Below, piece by piece: positions 4,453-11,391 of a stretch of DNA of 11,391 nt (position 1 is its first letter; every line of letters begins with the position of its first letter). The notes beneath the pieces were generated by a model. That model was not told the DNA's origin and ran no database searches. It worked only from the letters and a program-made list of their open reading frames with translations. The DNA comes from an uncultured Candidatus Melainabacteria bacterium (GTDB lineage: Bacteria > Cyanobacteriota > Vampirovibrionia > Gastranaerophilales > Gastranaerophilaceae): contig CAMOQI010000009.1 in assembly GCA_946622835.1 (NCBI GenBank), forward strand, positions 1-11,391, written 5' to 3'. The position numbers and the translations under genes are program-made.

Positions 4453-6975
4453 ATGGAAAATCTGTTAGAAAATCTTAATAAGGAGCAGGCTCAGGCCGTT
4501 CAAACAACGCAAGGTGCGTTGCTCATCTTAGCAGGAGCCGGTTCGGGGAAAACAAAAGTCTTGACTACCCGCATTGCATATATGATACGCAACGGGGTTA
4601 AACCAAGAAATATCCTTGCCGTGACTTTTACCAACAAAGCTGCAAAGGAAATGAAAGAACGTATCGGCAAAATAATCGGACACGATAACGTAAAATACAT
4701 GTGGGTAGGGACATTTCACGGTATATGCGGAAGAATTTTAAGAGAAAATATAGATAAATACAATACTGCAACAGGTAAAAATCTTGATAAAAATTTTACA
4801 ATTTATGATGATTCCGACACAAATCAAATAATTACAAGAGCAATTAAAAAGTTGAATCTTGATGAGAAAATGTACCCTGCCAAAATGGTTAAGTCGATAA
4901 TATCTAATGCTAAAAATAAAATGCAGGATGCGGCTGCATTTTCAACTTATGCACGTGATTTTAAATCACAAAGGATTGCCTCGGTTTTTGAAGAATATGA
5001 AAAAGTTTTAAATAACAATAATGCTATAGATTTCGATGACATGCTTTTATTAACGGTAAAACTTTTAGAACAAAATGAAGAAGTAAGAAATCATTATTAT
5101 GAGAGATTTGAGCATATTTTGGTAGACGAATATCAAGATACTAATCTTGCACAGTATAATTTTGTAAATATGCTTTATACAGGTTTGAAAAAGCAAATTC
5201 CGACACAGCGTTCATTGTGTGTTGTCGGGGATGTTGACCAATCAATATATTCTTGGCGCGGTGCAGATTTCACAATTATAATGAATTTCCAAAAAGATTA
5301 TCCGAGTGCGAAAGTTATAAAGCTTGAGCAAAATTATCGTTCTACAGAACACATACTTAATGCTGCAAATTCTGTTATTCAAAATAATCAGGAACGTGTT
5401 GACAAAAATTTGTATTCAAACAAAGGTCAAGGGGAAAAGATAAGTTATTATATTGCAAATGATGAAGCTGATGAAGCAAACTATATAGCAAATTGTATTA
5501 AAACAGAAGCGAACGGGAATTATAACAAATTCGCAATTCTTTATCGAACCAACAATCAATCAAGAGCTTTGGAAGAAGCTTGTATGGCACAAGGTTTGCC
5601 ATATAAGATATACGGCGGTACAAAATTTTACGACAGGGCAGAAGTCAAAACGGTTTTGTGCTATCTAAAACTGATTAATAATACCGATGATTCTCAAAGT
5701 TTGCGCAGAGTTATAAATATTCCAAAGCGCGGGCTCGGCGATACTACGGTGAAAAATCTTTCTGATTTTGCAAATGAGCGTAATATAAGTATGTTTGAAG
5801 CGATTAAAATATGCGAAGATTCACCTATTGCTCCAAAAACACGTTCTAAATTGAAAGATTTCGCAAACCTTATTGAAAGATTTCAACAGGCAAAAGATTC
5901 GTACTCTTTAAAAGATTTTGTGACGCTTGTAATTGAAAAATCGGGTTATCTGGCGGAATTGCAAGCAAAAGCCGCAACAGATGCTGAAATTCAGGATGAT
6001 ATTAACAACTTGCAAGAGTTGGTAAATGTCGCGGAAGAATTTGTTCCGGAAGCAGGAGATGATATTTTGGGCGAATTTTTGCAGCAGGTAGCGCTTGTGT
6101 CCGATTTGGATTCTATGGAAGATGAGTCTAATAATATTACAATGATGACTTTGCATTCTGCAAAGGGTTTGGAATTCCCGACGGTATTTATTGCCGGCAT
6201 GGATGAAGGAATTTTCCCCGGACAAAGAAGCATGCAGGATCAGGCAGAGCTTGAAGAAGAGCGCAGATTGATGTATGTGGGTATAACAAGAGCTCAAGAT
6301 AAATTGTATCTTGTAAGTTCAAAGCGCCGCCAAACGTGGGGCGAATACAGATATTATAATCCCTCAAGATTTATTGATGAAATACCCGCAAGTCTTGTTG
6401 AATTACACGAGTCAGAAGGGTATTCAGGTTATGAAACTTCAACATTCAGAAGTGCTGTTACCCGAGCTAAGCAAAATCATGTAAAATACGATTCTGACGG
6501 ATATTTGAAACCGACGGCAGGTTTTGGAGTAAATTTTGTTGCCCCAAAAAGTAAAGCCGTTTCTGAGTCTTCAAATTCAAAATATTCATACGGGTCAAAA
6601 GATTATTCAGCTAAGACTTCAAATAGAACCCCTCAGCGAACAATTTTAGTTAAATCGGCTGCAAATAAAAAACGTGAACAGGAGCGGATAGATGCGTTTA
6701 TGAGGGATAATCCCGTAAAAAGGATGGCAGATGAGCGCAGACAAAAGATTGAAGCCCAAAAACAAGAAGAATTTGAGCGTCAGCAGCAAAGAGAAAATAA
6801 AAAATTTCTGGATGAAATTTTTAATAACGGCCAAAGAGTTTTTCATGAAAAATATGGTGTCGGGCATATTTTGGATGTTATGAAGGTCGGGGATAGTATA
6901 ATGTATACAATAGATTTTGGTAAACAAGGTAAAAAAGCTATGGATGCATCTTTTGCCCGACTTAAAAAGTTTTAG
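4453..6975 (+). CDS. pcrA: ATP-dependent DNA helicase, UvrD/PcrA type
   Basis: This superfamily 1A 3'-5' helicase acts in repair, removal of RecA filaments and clearing of stalled RNA polymerase. All core motifs are present: Q motif LNKEQAQAV (8-16), Walker A AGAGSGKT (27-34), motif Ia TFTNKAAKEMKER (58-70), motif II DEYQDT (225-230), motif III GDVDQSIYSWRGA (259-271), motif IV NYRS (294-297), motif V TLHSAKGLEF (566-575) and motif VI RRLMYVGITRA (604-614). Residues about 736-789 are rich in K, R, E and Q and probably form a long charged helix. Residues 793-839 (GQRVFHEKYGVGHILD onward) match the C-terminal Tudor-like domain that binds RNA polymerase in PcrA/UvrD. The frame opens upstream at 4387, but the ATG at 4453 is chosen because it follows GGGAAGAGG and starts the conserved Q motif. 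At 840 residues it is somewhat longer than typical PcrA, owing to the linker. The choice between the pcrA and uvrD names is a convention. Confidence -1.
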   Translation: MENLLENLNKEQAQAVQTTQGALLILAGAGSGKTKVLTTRIAYMIRNGVKPRNILAVTFTNKAAKEMKERIGKIIGHDNVKYMWVGTFHGICGRILRENIDKYNTATGKNLDKNFTIYDDSDTNQIITRAIKKLNLDEKMYPAKMVKSIISNAKNKMQDAAAFSTYARDFKSQRIASVFEEYEKVLNNNNAIDFDDMLLLTVKLLEQNEEVRNHYYERFEHILVDEYQDTNLAQYNFVNMLYTGLKKQIPTQRSLCVVGDVDQSIYSWRGADFTIIMNFQKDYPSAKVIKLEQNYRSTEHILNAANSVIQNNQERVDKNLYSNKGQGEKISYYIANDEADEANYIANCIKTEANGNYNKFAILYRTNNQSRALEEACMAQGLPYKIYGGTKFYDRAEVKTVLCYLKLINNTDDSQSLRRVINIPKRGLGDTTVKNLSDFANERNISMFEAIKICEDSPIAPKTRSKLKDFANLIERFQQAKDSYSLKDFVTLVIEKSGYLAELQAKAATDAEIQDDINNLQELVNVAEEFVPEAGDDILGEFLQQVALVSDLDSMEDESNNITMMTLHSAKGLEFPTVFIAGMDEGIFPGQRSMQDQAELEEERRLMYVGITRAQDKLYLVSSKRRQTWGEYRYYNPSRFIDEIPASLVELHESEGYSGYETSTFRSAVTRAKQNHVKYDSDGYLKPTAGFGVNFVAPKSKAVSESSNSKYSYGSKDYSAKTSNRTPQRTILVKSAANKKREQERIDAFMRDNPVKRMADERRQKIEAQKQEEFERQQQRENKKFLDEIFNNGQRVFHEKYGVGHILDVMKVGDSIMYTIDFGKQGKKAMDASFARLKKF

Positions 6976-7012
6976 TGTGCAGAATAATACCCCACCCTAG
7001 CCCTCCCCATAA

Positions 7013-7089
7013 GGGGAGGGGAGATCGTTTTGTCGCCGTGAGTGGAGGGGAAGTTGTTCTGTCGCCGTGAGGGGAGGGGATATAGTTGC
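7013..7089. repeat. 29-bp tandem repeat inside the GC-rich element
   Basis: The core GGGGAGGGGA occurs at 7013-7022, again as GTGGAGGGGA at 7042-7051, and again exact at 7071-7080, a period of 29 bases. TGTCGCCGTGAG is repeated exactly at 7031-7042 and 7060-7071. The copies decay to the right, near 7100-7140. Confidence -1.
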
Positions 7090-7146
7090 TATATCAACGC
7101 AGGGGGGAATAGTTGTTTTGTTGTTGTAAGGGGATGGAAGTAAGTT

Positions 7147-7268
7147 GCCGTTATTTCCCCCTTTCCCTTAACGGGGCAGGGCGGGGTAGTTGTCTTATGC
7201 TCCATTCCCCTTAACGGAGCAGGGTTGGGTAGTTGTCGTTATTTCCCCCTTCCCCTTACGGGGAAGGG
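7147..7268. repeat. 43-bp tandem repeat inside the GC-rich element
   Basis: CCCTTAACGGGGCAGGG (7165-7181) recurs with one change at 7208-7224, and TAGTTGTC at 7187-7194 recurs at 7230-7237, both 43 bases apart. A third, diverged copy is CCCTTACGGGGAAGGG (7253-7268). GTTATTTCCCCCTT-like sequence precedes the first and third copies. Each copy can form a C-run/G-run hairpin. Confidence -1.
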
Positions 7269-7333
7269 TTGGGGATGGGGTGTATATAATATCTTGAATG
7301 TTTTTCTCAAAAATAAAATATCTTTACAAACGC

Positions 7334-7362
7334 TTTTAAATAAATATTGTTTGAAATATACT
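7334..7362 (+). promoter_or_regulatory. Possible promoter for the FAD oxidoreductase gene
   Basis: TATACT (7357-7362) lies 17 bases after a weak TTTTAA (7334-7339). An alternative is TTTACA (7323-7328) with TATTGT (7345-7350) at 16 bases. Either would give a leader of about 25-40 bases before the start at 7391 or 7394. The choice cannot be made from sequence alone. Confidence -1.
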
Positions 7363-7390
7363 TATGAGGTTGACAAAATAGCGAGGGAAT

Positions 7391-8770
7391 ATGATGTATA
7401 ACGTTGCCATAATAGGTGCGGGGCCTGCCGGAATATTTGCGGCGCTTGAGATAGTAAATTTGAAGCCGGAATGGAAGGTTGTTTTAATTGATAAAGGCCC
7501 GAGGATAGAAAAAAGGACTTGCCCTTTGCGCGAAGGTTCGCCTAAATGTACAAATTGCAAGCGTTGCGGCTTGTTATGCGGCTGGGGCGGTGCGGGAGCC
7601 TTTTCTGATGGTAAATTAACACTCACTCCGGATGTTGGCGGCCACCTCGTTGATTATGTTTCAAGAAAACATGCAGAAGATTTAATCGGATACGCGGATG
7701 AATTATATTTGAAATATGGTGCGACCGATGAGGTTTTCGGAACGGATATTAAAGTTTATGAAGAACTTGCTCATCAGGCAATGCTTGCGGAATTAAAACT
7801 TGTGTATTCTCCTGTTCGCCATTTGGGAACAGAAAGAAGTTTGGATGTTTTGAAAAATATGCAAGATTTTTTGGATGAGCGCATAACCATTTTGAATAAT
7901 GTATCTGCCCAAACTCTTATTGTTGAAAATGAACAAGTAAAAGGTATAAAGCTTGATAACGGGGACATTATTTCTGCTCAATATACGATTATTGCACCGG
8001 GAAGAGAGGGTGCGGATTGGCTCACGCATGAATTTGCACAGCATAAAATCGGTATGGTAAATAATGCTGTTGATGTTGGGGTTAGGGTAGAATTGCCCGC
8101 ACCTGTTTTTGAACCTATAACATCAAAACTTTATGAATCAAAACTGATATATCATTCTCCGACATTTGGAGATGAGGTCAGAACGTTTTGTATGAATCCA
8201 AACGGTGAAGTTGTTCAGGAAAATTACAGCGGTATAGCTACTGTTAACGGTCACAGTTATGCAAATTATAAGACCCCAAATACAAATTTTGCGCTTTTGG
8301 TTAGTGAAAAATTCACAGAACCGTTTAAAGAACCTATTCAATACGGACAGCATATTGCGCGTCTTGCTAATATGGTAGGAGGCGGAATTTTGGTACAGAG
8401 GTTTGGGGATTTATTAGACGGAAGACGTTCAACCCCTGAACGTATAAAAAACAGTATTATCACCCCGACACTTTCTTGTGCTACTCCGGGAGATTTGAGC
8501 CTTGTGATTCCTTACAGGCAAATGATAAGTATTATAGAAATGCTTCAAGCTTTGGATAAAATTGCTCCGGGAACTGCATCAAGATATACTTTGTTATACG
8601 GAATTGAAGTTAAATTCTATTCGGCAAGAGTAAAATTGACAAATGAACTTGAAACAGAGGGCGTAAGGAACTTATTCGCAATTGGTGACGGAGCAGGAGT
8701 TACCAGAGGTTTGCTGCAAGCATCGGCTTCTGGTGTGTATGTTGCAAGAAATATTTGTGCAAGAGGATAA
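7391..8770 (+). CDS. FAD-dependent oxidoreductase (COG2509 type)
   Basis: This is a flavoprotein of the group called uncharacterised FAD-dependent dehydrogenases. The dinucleotide-binding motif is IIGAGPAGIFAALE (residues 7-20) with the acidic D34 ending the second strand. The FAD-contacting GDGAGVTRG is at the C-terminus (432-440), followed by the helix LLQASASGVYVARNI. Between them is the family signature GWGGAGAFSDGKL (64-76), directly preceded by five cysteines at 44, 53, 56, 59 and 63. The length of 459 residues is normal. Substrate and electron partner are unknown. Two adjacent ATGs compete: GAGGG (7383-7387) sits three bases before 7391 and six before 7394, so the second ATG may be the true start, one residue shorter. 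No membrane segment is seen. It appears to be transcribed alone. Family assignment is good; biochemical function is unassigned. Confidence -1.
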   Translation: MMYNVAIIGAGPAGIFAALEIVNLKPEWKVVLIDKGPRIEKRTCPLREGSPKCTNCKRCGLLCGWGGAGAFSDGKLTLTPDVGGHLVDYVSRKHAEDLIGYADELYLKYGATDEVFGTDIKVYEELAHQAMLAELKLVYSPVRHLGTERSLDVLKNMQDFLDERITILNNVSAQTLIVENEQVKGIKLDNGDIISAQYTIIAPGREGADWLTHEFAQHKIGMVNNAVDVGVRVELPAPVFEPITSKLYESKLIYHSPTFGDEVRTFCMNPNGEVVQENYSGIATVNGHSYANYKTPNTNFALLVSEKFTEPFKEPIQYGQHIARLANMVGGGILVQRFGDLLDGRRSTPERIKNSIITPTLSCATPGDLSLVIPYRQMISIIEMLQALDKIAPGTASRYTLLYGIEVKFYSARVKLTNELETEGVRNLFAIGDGAGVTRGLLQASASGVYVARNICARG

Positions 8771-8826
8771 ATTTTTCTTTTAATAATTCTTTATCTTATA
8801 TTGTAACTAATTTGCTTTATGCGATA

Positions 8827-8838
8827 TCGTGGTATAAT
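8827..8838 (+). promoter_or_regulatory. Extended -10 promoter for the PBP1A gene
   Basis: TCGTGGTATAAT contains TGG directly before TATAAT (8833-8838), an extended -10 element. No good -35 box is present at 16-18 bases. These 12 bases are identical to those at 1125-1136 before tilS. Transcription would start near 8845. The leader includes AGGGAG (8857-8862), eight bases before the ATG at 8871. Confidence -1.
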
Positions 8839-8870
8839 ATAAGGGTCTTGATTTGTAGGGAGAAAGTATA

Positions 8871-11057
8871 ATGTCAAGTTCGTACGAAAGATATAAAAGC
8901 CAGAGAGCATCGAGAGAATACAGACGTGAGCCTGAGCCGCCAAAGAAAAAAGAAAACAAATTTTTTAAGAATTTGAAATTATTTGTATTAATTTCGTTTG
9001 CATTATTTTTGGCGGGAATCACGGCTTTTAACTTATATTTGTCTTCTCTTCCTCCAATAGAAAATCTTGAGGACTTTAAACCTAATATTGTTACTAAATT
9101 TTATTCAAAAGATGGGGAGGTTATAAAGACTTTCACGGCATATTCATATGACAGAGTGGAATTGGCGGATGTTCCCGAGGAATTAAAACAAGCGCTTATT
9201 GCGACAGAAGATAAAAATTTTTATCGTCACAGCGGATATGATATTATGGGGATAATTCGTTCTTCTATCCAAAACGTAATTGCCCGCCACGCGGTACAGG
9301 GGGCAAGTACATTAACTCAACAGCTTGCCAGAATTTTGTTTTTGACAAATGAAAGAACATTGACAAGAAAAATTAAAGAAATCGAAGTTGCGGCAAGGAT
9401 TGAAAAAACTATTTCGAAAGATAAAATTCTTGAAATGTATATGAATAATGTATATTTAGGCGCGGGCGCTTATGGAGTTTCTGCCGCTTCAAAAAGGTAC
9501 TTTAATAAAACGCTAAATCAATTAAAACTTCCTGACTTAGCGCTTTTGGCGGGTTTACCGCAGGCACCTTCTATTTATAACCCTTATAACAATAAAGATT
9601 TAGCTATAAAAAGGCGAAATCAGGTTCTTAAGCGTATGCTTACCATGAAATATATTTCGAAAGAAGAATACGAAAAAGCTATTGAAGCTCCTGTTCACTT
9701 GAGTTCATTACCTCAAATTTATACAACGAACAAAGCTCCGTATTTCAGTGATTTTGTAATGAAAGAAATGCAATCTTTGGGATTTACCGAAACAGATATA
9801 ATCCATGGCGGTTATAAAATTGTTACAACGCTTGATTATAAAGCGCAAGAAGCCGCTAATGAATCTATTTTAAAAAATATGAGGGCTTGGGGATTAACCA
9901 ATAAATCACATCAGGCGGCACTGTTTGCTTATAGCCCGATAGACGGCAGAATTATAGCATATGCCGGCGGTAAAAACTATGAAGAAAGCCAATATGACAG
10001 AGTTACACAATCTATAAGACCTCCGGGGTCGGCGTTTAAGCCTATTGTGTATGCTGCGGCCATGGAAAAGGGAATATCCCCAAATGATTTGATAAATGAC
10101 AGCCCGATTACAATCGGAAACTGGTCGCCTCATAATTCAAATCACAGTTATAGAGGTAGAATTCCTATATATAAAGCTTTGATGGTATCTTCAAATGTTT
10201 GTGCCGCAAGAATGATAAAAGAAGTTGGAATTCGTTCTGTTATTCAGTTGGCAAAAGTTTTAGGGCTTACTACGCCGCTTGAGTATGATTATACAATTTC
10301 TTTAGGTTCAAACGGGGTCAAGTTGTTTGAGTTTGTTCGGGCATATGGTGCTTTTGCAAATGGCGGATATGTTGTTCAACCATATGCAATTGAAAGAATT
10401 GAGGATTCTCGCGGACGTGTTTTATATCGCGCGGGCAAAACAAAATCAACTCATCAATTGAGCCTGAAAACCGCGGCGGAAATGACGGCGATGATGAAAA
10501 CGGTTATTTTGTCAGGAACAGGGACAGCTGCAAATATAGGAAAACCTGCTGCAGGTAAAACCGGTACAACAGATGAGTACAAAGATGCGTATTTTGTCGG
10601 CTATACCCCTGATATAGTGGCAGGTGTGTGGGTTGGAGATGATAATAATAAAAAAATCCAAGGTTTGTATGGCGGAACGATTCCCGCGCGAATTTGGAAA
10701 GATGTTATGACTGTTGCTACCAAAGATTTTGGAGATCATGATTTTGATTATCCAAAGATTGAGCTTACGAGTTATAATATGGGATTTGGTCAGGTAAAAG
10801 TTATCGGAGATGACGAAAATCCTTCAAATGATGGTAAATCAATTACTCCGGAAGGTGTCACCTCGGATGATAATGTTACAAAAACTAAAGAAGAAACTAT
10901 TGAACAAACACCTGTTACAGTAGTTGCGCCAAAAGAGATTGCACCTGTTCAACCTGCTATTGAACCAAAGCCTGCGCCTGTTTCAGCGCCTGTTCCGGCT
11001 AAAACTACCACAAAATCAGCGCCAATTCCTATGGCTGTGCCGGAAAGTTTAAGGTAA
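8871..11057 (+). CDS. Class A penicillin-binding protein (PBP1A type)
   Basis: This bifunctional enzyme polymerises lipid II into glycan strands and cross-links the peptides, anchored in the inner membrane with its domains in the periplasm. A basic cytoplasmic tail (1-35) precedes one membrane segment (about 36-58). The GT51 transglycosylase domain shows ATEDKNFYRHSG (111-122, catalytic E113), QGASTLTQQLAR (143-154) and the KIKEIEVAARIEK to NNVYLGAGAYG block (167-202). The transpeptidase domain has SxxK at S387-K390 (PPGSAFKP), SxN at S440-N442 and KTGT at 563-566, so both active sites look intact. The last 80 or so residues are rich in P, A, T and K and probably disordered. At 728 residues it is shorter than Proteobacterial PBP1A and lacks room for the large OB-like insert. 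The start is supported by AGGGAG. The glycosyltransferase gene follows after three bases, suggesting an envelope operon. Confidence -1.
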   Translation: MSSSYERYKSQRASREYRREPEPPKKKENKFFKNLKLFVLISFALFLAGITAFNLYLSSLPPIENLEDFKPNIVTKFYSKDGEVIKTFTAYSYDRVELADVPEELKQALIATEDKNFYRHSGYDIMGIIRSSIQNVIARHAVQGASTLTQQLARILFLTNERTLTRKIKEIEVAARIEKTISKDKILEMYMNNVYLGAGAYGVSAASKRYFNKTLNQLKLPDLALLAGLPQAPSIYNPYNNKDLAIKRRNQVLKRMLTMKYISKEEYEKAIEAPVHLSSLPQIYTTNKAPYFSDFVMKEMQSLGFTETDIIHGGYKIVTTLDYKAQEAANESILKNMRAWGLTNKSHQAALFAYSPIDGRIIAYAGGKNYEESQYDRVTQSIRPPGSAFKPIVYAAAMEKGISPNDLINDSPITIGNWSPHNSNHSYRGRIPIYKALMVSSNVCAARMIKEVGIRSVIQLAKVLGLTTPLEYDYTISLGSNGVKLFEFVRAYGAFANGGYVVQPYAIERIEDSRGRVLYRAGKTKSTHQLSLKTAAEMTAMMKTVILSGTGTAANIGKPAAGKTGTTDEYKDAYFVGYTPDIVAGVWVGDDNNKKIQGLYGGTIPARIWKDVMTVATKDFGDHDFDYPKIELTSYNMGFGQVKVIGDDENPSNDGKSITPEGVTSDDNVTKTKEETIEQTPVTVVAPKEIAPVQPAIEPKPAPVSAPVPAKTTTKSAPIPMAVPESLR

Positions 11058-11060
11058 AAA

Positions 11061-11391
11061 ATGACGGGAGTTGAAAGAATTCTTGCAATAAATTTTGGCG
11101 GAATTGGAGATGAAATATTTTTTCTGCCTACTTTGATTTCGCTTAAAAAACAATTTCCGCAAGTAAAAATAACACTTGCGCTTGAGCCAAGAAGCAAAGG
11201 TATAACGGATTTGACTGAAGTTATAGATGATATAATTCTTGTTGATGTAAAAGGCGGGAAAAAATATTTGGAAATGTTTAAACTGCTTTTAGCGGCTCGC
11301 AGAGGTAAATTTGACGTGGTGATTTCTTCGGGCGCGAATCGTTTAATTCCGCTATTATTGTTTTTGACGGGGATAAAAATTCGTTGCGGAT
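11061..11391 (+). CDS. Glycosyltransferase family 9 (heptosyltransferase-like), 3'-partial
   Basis: The first 110 codons are visible before the window ends. Translation gives MTGVERILAINFGGIGDEIF, then FLPTLISLKKQFPQVKITLA. This is the N-terminal Rossmann signature of family 9 glycosyltransferases: R-I-L-A-I, a G-G-I-G-D loop, L-P, then an L-K-x-x-F-P helix end. Such enzymes add heptose or related sugars to the lipopolysaccharide core from nucleotide-sugar donors at the cytoplasmic face. A second strand-helix unit ends in KFDVVISSGANRLIPLLLFLTG. The ATG at 11061 is three bases after the PBP stop, with AAGG (11051-11054) six bases upstream, so the genes are probably co-transcribed. This is one of the pointers to an outer membrane in the host. 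The donor-binding C-terminal half is outside the window, so the sugar specificity cannot be judged. Confidence -1.
   Translation, partial: MTGVERILAINFGGIGDEIFFLPTLISLKKQFPQVKITLALEPRSKGITDLTEVIDDIILVDVKGGKKYLEMFKLLLAARRGKFDVVISSGANRLIPLLLFLTGIKIRCG

Larger units (their letters stand above)
6988..7284. repeat. GC-rich repeat element with terminal inverted repeats
   Basis: This fills most of the 415-base gap between the helicase and the FAD gene and contrasts sharply with its AT-rich surroundings. The ends are imperfect inverted repeats: 6988-7008 reads TA, CCCC, A, CCC, TAG, CCC, T, CCCC, and the reverse complement of 7260-7284 gives TACA, CCCC, AT, CCCC, AA, CCC, TT, CCCC. Just inside lie two perfect hairpins, CCCTCCCC/GGGGAGGG (7001-7020, loop ATAA) and CCCTTCCCC/GGGGAAGGG (7247-7268, loop TTAC). 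The interior is made of degenerate tandem units. I see no coding frame or transposase. It could be an old miniature mobile element, a dispersed intergenic repeat or a termination region; only other copies in the genome would tell. Confidence -1.

Noticed and set aside
5908..6297. Minus-strand reading frame inside the helicase gene
   Set aside because: It is a shadow of conserved helicase motifs with no ribosome binding site and no recognisable protein family; the other long antisense frames fail for the same reasons.
7001..7020. Intrinsic terminator for the helicase gene
   Set aside because: The hairpin is strong but is followed by GAGATCG rather than a T tract, so it is recorded as part of the repeat element only.
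7013..7268. CRISPR array
   Set aside because: The repeats are degenerate, contiguous rather than separated by unique spacers, and no cas gene is near.

Overview
The window comes from an AT-rich bacterial chromosome and holds mostly housekeeping genes. A class A penicillin-binding protein followed by a family 9 glycosyltransferase (the heptosyltransferase group) suggests a Gram-negative-type envelope. The minus-strand DprA-like protein at 3774-4367 resembles, from memory, a family common in Cyanobacteria. With the low GC this makes a non-photosynthetic cyanobacterial relative (Vampirovibrionia/Melainabacteria, for example Gastranaerophilales) my best guess. That is an inference and no marker gene here proves it.

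Layout. Positions 1-443 encode a Clp N-terminal-domain protein whose true start probably lies before the window. A small helix-turn-helix protein (440-658, minus) converges on it with overlapping stop codons. A HAD-family phosphatase-like gene (771-1118) is divergent from the HTH gene, and a 20-bp inverted repeat in the shared promoter region is a plausible operator. Next come tilS and hpt (1149-3022), tightly coupled, then clpP (3081-3686) with its own promoter, ending at a bidirectional terminator shared with the converging DprA-like gene. The DprA-like gene is divergent from a UvrD/PcrA-type helicase (4453-6975).

The only long non-coding stretch (6976-7390) holds a 297-bp GC-rich element unlike its surroundings. 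It has imperfect terminal inverted repeats, each end carrying a canonical G-quadruplex motif on opposite strands, and internal tandem repeats with 29-bp and 43-bp periods. After it come an FAD-dependent oxidoreductase of the COG2509 type with a tight cysteine cluster (7391-8770), a PBP1A-type peptidoglycan synthase (8871-11057), and the start of the glycosyltransferase (11061 to the window end).

Functionally the genes cover protein quality control (Clp_N protein, ClpP), tRNA decoding and purine salvage (tilS, hpt), DNA maintenance (helicase and DprA-like protein, sharing a divergent promoter region) and envelope synthesis (PBP1A plus glycosyltransferase). No complete novel multi-gene system is evident. 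The GC-rich repeat element, the candidate operators and the cysteine cluster are the points most worth a second look.
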